From Chloroflexota bacterium (lineage in GTDB: Bacteria > Chloroflexota > Anaerolineae > 4572-78 > J111), in assembly GCA_003694775.1 (NCBI GenBank), contig RFJV01000763.1, forward strand, positions 1 to 7,587: a DNA stretch of 7,587 bases. Direction: 5' to 3'. Within the stretch, counting starts at the first letter, position 1; every line of letters begins with the position of its first letter. This document shows positions 6,128 through 7,587 of this stretch, piece by piece. A program made the position numbers and the translations under genes. The notes beneath the pieces were generated by a model. The model did not search any database and was not told where the DNA came from. It saw only the letters and a program-made list of their open reading frames with translations.

Positions 6128-6161
6128 CCTGCCGCTACCGGCGGAGCTGGTCACTCCCCTG

Positions 6162-6220
6162 CCGCGAAGCCGCGGCGGGCGCCAGAGTTGGCGTCTGCCG
6201 CGGTTTCGCGGTAAAATTTT
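6162..6220 (+). terminator. Strong hairpin after alanine dehydrogenase, probable terminator or attenuator
   Basis: Positions 6162-6184 pair with 6189-6211 to form a 23-bp stem with a GAGT loop and no bulge. Twenty pairs are Watson-Crick and three are G-U wobbles in plus-strand RNA (6169:6204, 6177:6196, 6179:6194). TAAAATTTT follows at 6212-6220, giving a short U run. Position and strength suit a rho-independent terminator for the upstream gene. Since the U run is only four bases, partial read-through or an attenuator role for the aminotransferase is also possible. The full intergenic region is 163 bp and no clear promoter was found after the hairpin. Confidence 0.72.
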
Positions 6221-6290
6221 CCCCTACCATCTACCCCATTATTTGTCGGGCAACATTGATTTCACCCTACACGGTATACGAGGAGCCGTT

Positions 6291-7451
6291 ATGCGTTCAT
6301 TTATTTCCAACCGGGTACAGCAGATTCCCCCATCCGGGATTCGCCGCTTCTTCGACATTGCCGCCACGATGGACGATGTCATCTCGCTGGGTATTGGGGA
6401 GCCGGACTTTGTTACCCCCCAGCCCATCATCGAAGCCGGTATTGCCTCTCTCCAGGCCGGACACACCCATTACACCTCCAACAACGGAACCATCGAACTG
6501 CGAACGGCCATTTCCCGCCAGCTCCAGCGGCTGTACGGCGTAGAGTACGACCCCGCGCTGGAGATTGTTATCACTGTGGGCGTGTCGGAAGCCATGTACC
6601 TGGCCCTGACCGCTATCCTCAACCCCGGCGACGAGGTGATTGTGCCCCAGCCCTGCTTTGTTTCCTACACGGCAGAGGTCAGTCTGGCGGGGGGCGTGCC
6701 CGTGCCCATTGCCACCCGCGTGGAGAACAACTTCCAGGTCACGGCAGAAGAAATCGAGGGGGCCATTACCCGGCGCACCAAGGCCCTGCTGATTGGTTAT
6801 CCCAACAATCCCACCGGCGCAGTACTGGAGCGCCAGACGATGGAAGAAATCGCCAGGGTGGCGCAGAAGCACGACATTCTGGTCATCTCCGATGAAATCT
6901 ACGACCGGCTGGTGTACGACGTGGAGCATGTCTGTTTTTCGTCTCTGCCGGGAATGTGGGAGCGCACTATTCTGCTGGGCGGGTTTTCCAAGGCTTACGC
7001 CATGACCGGCTGGCGGCTGGGCTACGCCGCCGCGCCGCCGGAAATTCTGGGGGCGATGAAGAAAATTCACCAGTACACCATTATGTCCGCGCCGACCATT
7101 GCCCAGGAAGCGGGCCTGGTGGCGCTGGAAAAGGGGGAAGAGGCGGTCGAAGAGATGCGCCAGCGGTACAATCGCCGCCGGCGGCTGATTGTGGACGGGC
7201 TGAACAGCATTGGGCTGAAATGTTTTGAACCTCGCGGCGCGTTCTACGCCTTTCCGTCGGTGCGGGGCAGTGGGATGGATGATGCGGAATTTGCCGAGCG
7301 CCTGCTGGATGAGGAACGAGTGGCGGTCATTCCCGGCCGCGCCTTCGGTATCGGCGGGGCGGGGTATGTGCGCTGTTCCTATGCTACGGCCTACGACAAG
7401 ATTGAGCAGGCCCTGGAACGAATCGCCCGGTTCGTCCAGCGGCACGGGTAG
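6291..7451 (+). CDS. PLP-dependent class I/II aminotransferase (fold type I, AspC/PatA-like)
   Basis: Transfers an amino group between an amino acid and a 2-oxo acid using pyridoxal phosphate in the cytoplasm. The 386-residue product shows the fold-type I set: SLGIGEPDF (32-40) near the N-terminus, the phosphate-binding VGVSEAMYLAL region (97-107), PNNPTG with N173, SDEIYDRL with D201 and Y204, the Schiff-base lysine K234 in GGFSKAYAMTGWRLGY, R242, and the carboxylate-binding R361 in VRCSYA. F123 occupies the ring-stacking position. Closest in pattern to aspartate/aromatic/alanine-type aminotransferases of subgroup I-gamma; the amino-acid substrate cannot be told from motifs. The start at 6291 has AGGAG five bases upstream; a TTG 48 bp earlier in frame lacks this support. 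It follows alanine dehydrogenase on the same strand but is separated by a strong hairpin, so co-transcription is uncertain. A shared role in alanine/2-oxo-acid nitrogen exchange is inference. Confidence 0.93.
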   Translation: MRSFISNRVQQIPPSGIRRFFDIAATMDDVISLGIGEPDFVTPQPIIEAGIASLQAGHTHYTSNNGTIELRTAISRQLQRLYGVEYDPALEIVITVGVSEAMYLALTAILNPGDEVIVPQPCFVSYTAEVSLAGGVPVPIATRVENNFQVTAEEIEGAITRRTKALLIGYPNNPTGAVLERQTMEEIARVAQKHDILVISDEIYDRLVYDVEHVCFSSLPGMWERTILLGGFSKAYAMTGWRLGYAAAPPEILGAMKKIHQYTIMSAPTIAQEAGLVALEKGEEAVEEMRQRYNRRRRLIVDGLNSIGLKCFEPRGAFYAFPSVRGSGMDDAEFAERLLDEERVAVIPGRAFGIGGAGYVRCSYATAYDKIEQALERIARFVQRHG

Positions 7452-7493
7452 ACAGCGAGGCAGAAGAACAACCGGGTCAGGACTTACACAGTT

Positions 7494-7523
7494 TTAACCG
7501 CCGAGGACGCAGAGGCCGCGGAG
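7494..7523. repeat. Dispersed-repeat fragment of the 'LTAEDAE' type
   Basis: The stretch translates in one frame as LTAEDAEAAE and contains two 9-bp units, GAGGACGCA and GAGGCCGCG. I recall near-identical sequences ('ttaaccgccgaggacgcagagg') scattered between genes in many bacteria, where they give spurious predicted proteins with TAEDAE runs. Recognition is from memory; here it lies 42 bp after the aminotransferase stop with no start codon or ribosome binding site. Confidence 0.55.
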
Positions 7524-7547
7524 AATGGTAGGGGAGTATGGTTCGTA

Positions 7548-7587
7548 GCCCCGGCATCCCTATGCCGGGGCATAGGGATGCCCCGGC
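7548..7587. repeat. Palindromic repeat, possibly the first unit of a tandem array
   Basis: GGCATCCCTATGCC (7553-7566) and GGCATAGGGATGCC (7569-7582) form a perfect 14-bp inverted repeat with a 2-base loop. An alternative hairpin pairs 7548-7557 with 7562-7571 (10 bp, loop CCCT). The 8 bases at 7548-7555 (GCCCCGGC) recur at 7580-7587, a period of 32 bp, so the sequence may continue as tandem copies past the right edge. No U run is seen, so a terminator role is not shown. Confidence 0.8.

Noticed and set aside
6243..6290. TTG start for the aminotransferase 48 bp upstream
   Set aside because: No ribosome binding site precedes it, while the ATG at 6291 has AGGAG at five bases and gives a family-like N-terminus.
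6221..6290. Separate promoter for the aminotransferase after the hairpin
   Set aside because: Candidate -35 and -10 boxes (such as TTGTCG and TATACG) have wrong spacing, so none could be supported.
6297..7445. 382-codon minus-strand frame opposite the aminotransferase
   Set aside because: Mirror frame of a clear PLP enzyme; composition is biased toward H, G and Q as expected for antisense of GC-rich coding DNA.

Overview
The window is a GC-rich bacterial chromosomal segment with nine bases-to-protein units packed as eight complete or partial genes: four read leftward on the left third and four read rightward on the rest. No rRNA, tRNA, CRISPR array, transposase or phage gene is visible. A member of Chloroflexota (Anaerolineae-like) is my best guess. 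The grounds are the eukaryote-type UDP-sugar pyrophosphorylase, an antitoxin type that I associate with Chloroflexota and cyanobacteria, and intergenic spacers full of short tandem repeats of 7, 8 or 9 bp. This assignment is inference; no marker gene settles it.

Left part, minus strand. Positions 1-420 hold a type II toxin-antitoxin pair, with the antitoxin first and a PIN-domain (VapC-like) toxin overlapping it by 20 bp and cut by the window edge. Positions 507-809 encode a 100-residue protein that looks like a small dimeric alpha/beta-barrel protein of unknown function. Positions 906-2183 encode an M16B zinc metallopeptidase with its full metal-binding set.

A 321-bp divergent spacer (2184-2504) separates the two gene sets. 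It carries a leftward promoter candidate for the peptidase and a rightward one for the next gene, then a leader of about 175 nt with a small hairpin and two short tandem repeats.

Right part, plus strand. Positions 2505-3533 encode a TIR-domain protein with an intact putative NADase glutamate and a long helical C-terminal region I do not recognise. Its stop codon is followed with no gap by the start of a UTP-glucose-1-phosphate uridylyltransferase-family gene (3534-4934). Seven copies of an 8-bp repeat then run into the ribosome binding site of alanine dehydrogenase (5021-6127). A 23-bp-stem hairpin (6162-6211) separates that gene from a PLP class I/II aminotransferase (6291-7451). The right end holds a short repeat of the 'LTAEDAE' kind and the start of a palindromic, possibly tandem, repeat.

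The two amino-acid enzymes fit together in alanine/2-oxo-acid nitrogen metabolism, and the uridylyltransferase supplies UDP-glucose for glycan synthesis. The TIR gene is the odd member: a probable NAD-cleaving or signalling protein that appears translationally coupled to a housekeeping sugar-nucleotide gene. That junction and the repeat-filled spacers are the most interesting parts of the window. I do not see convincing evidence of a complete new multi-gene system.
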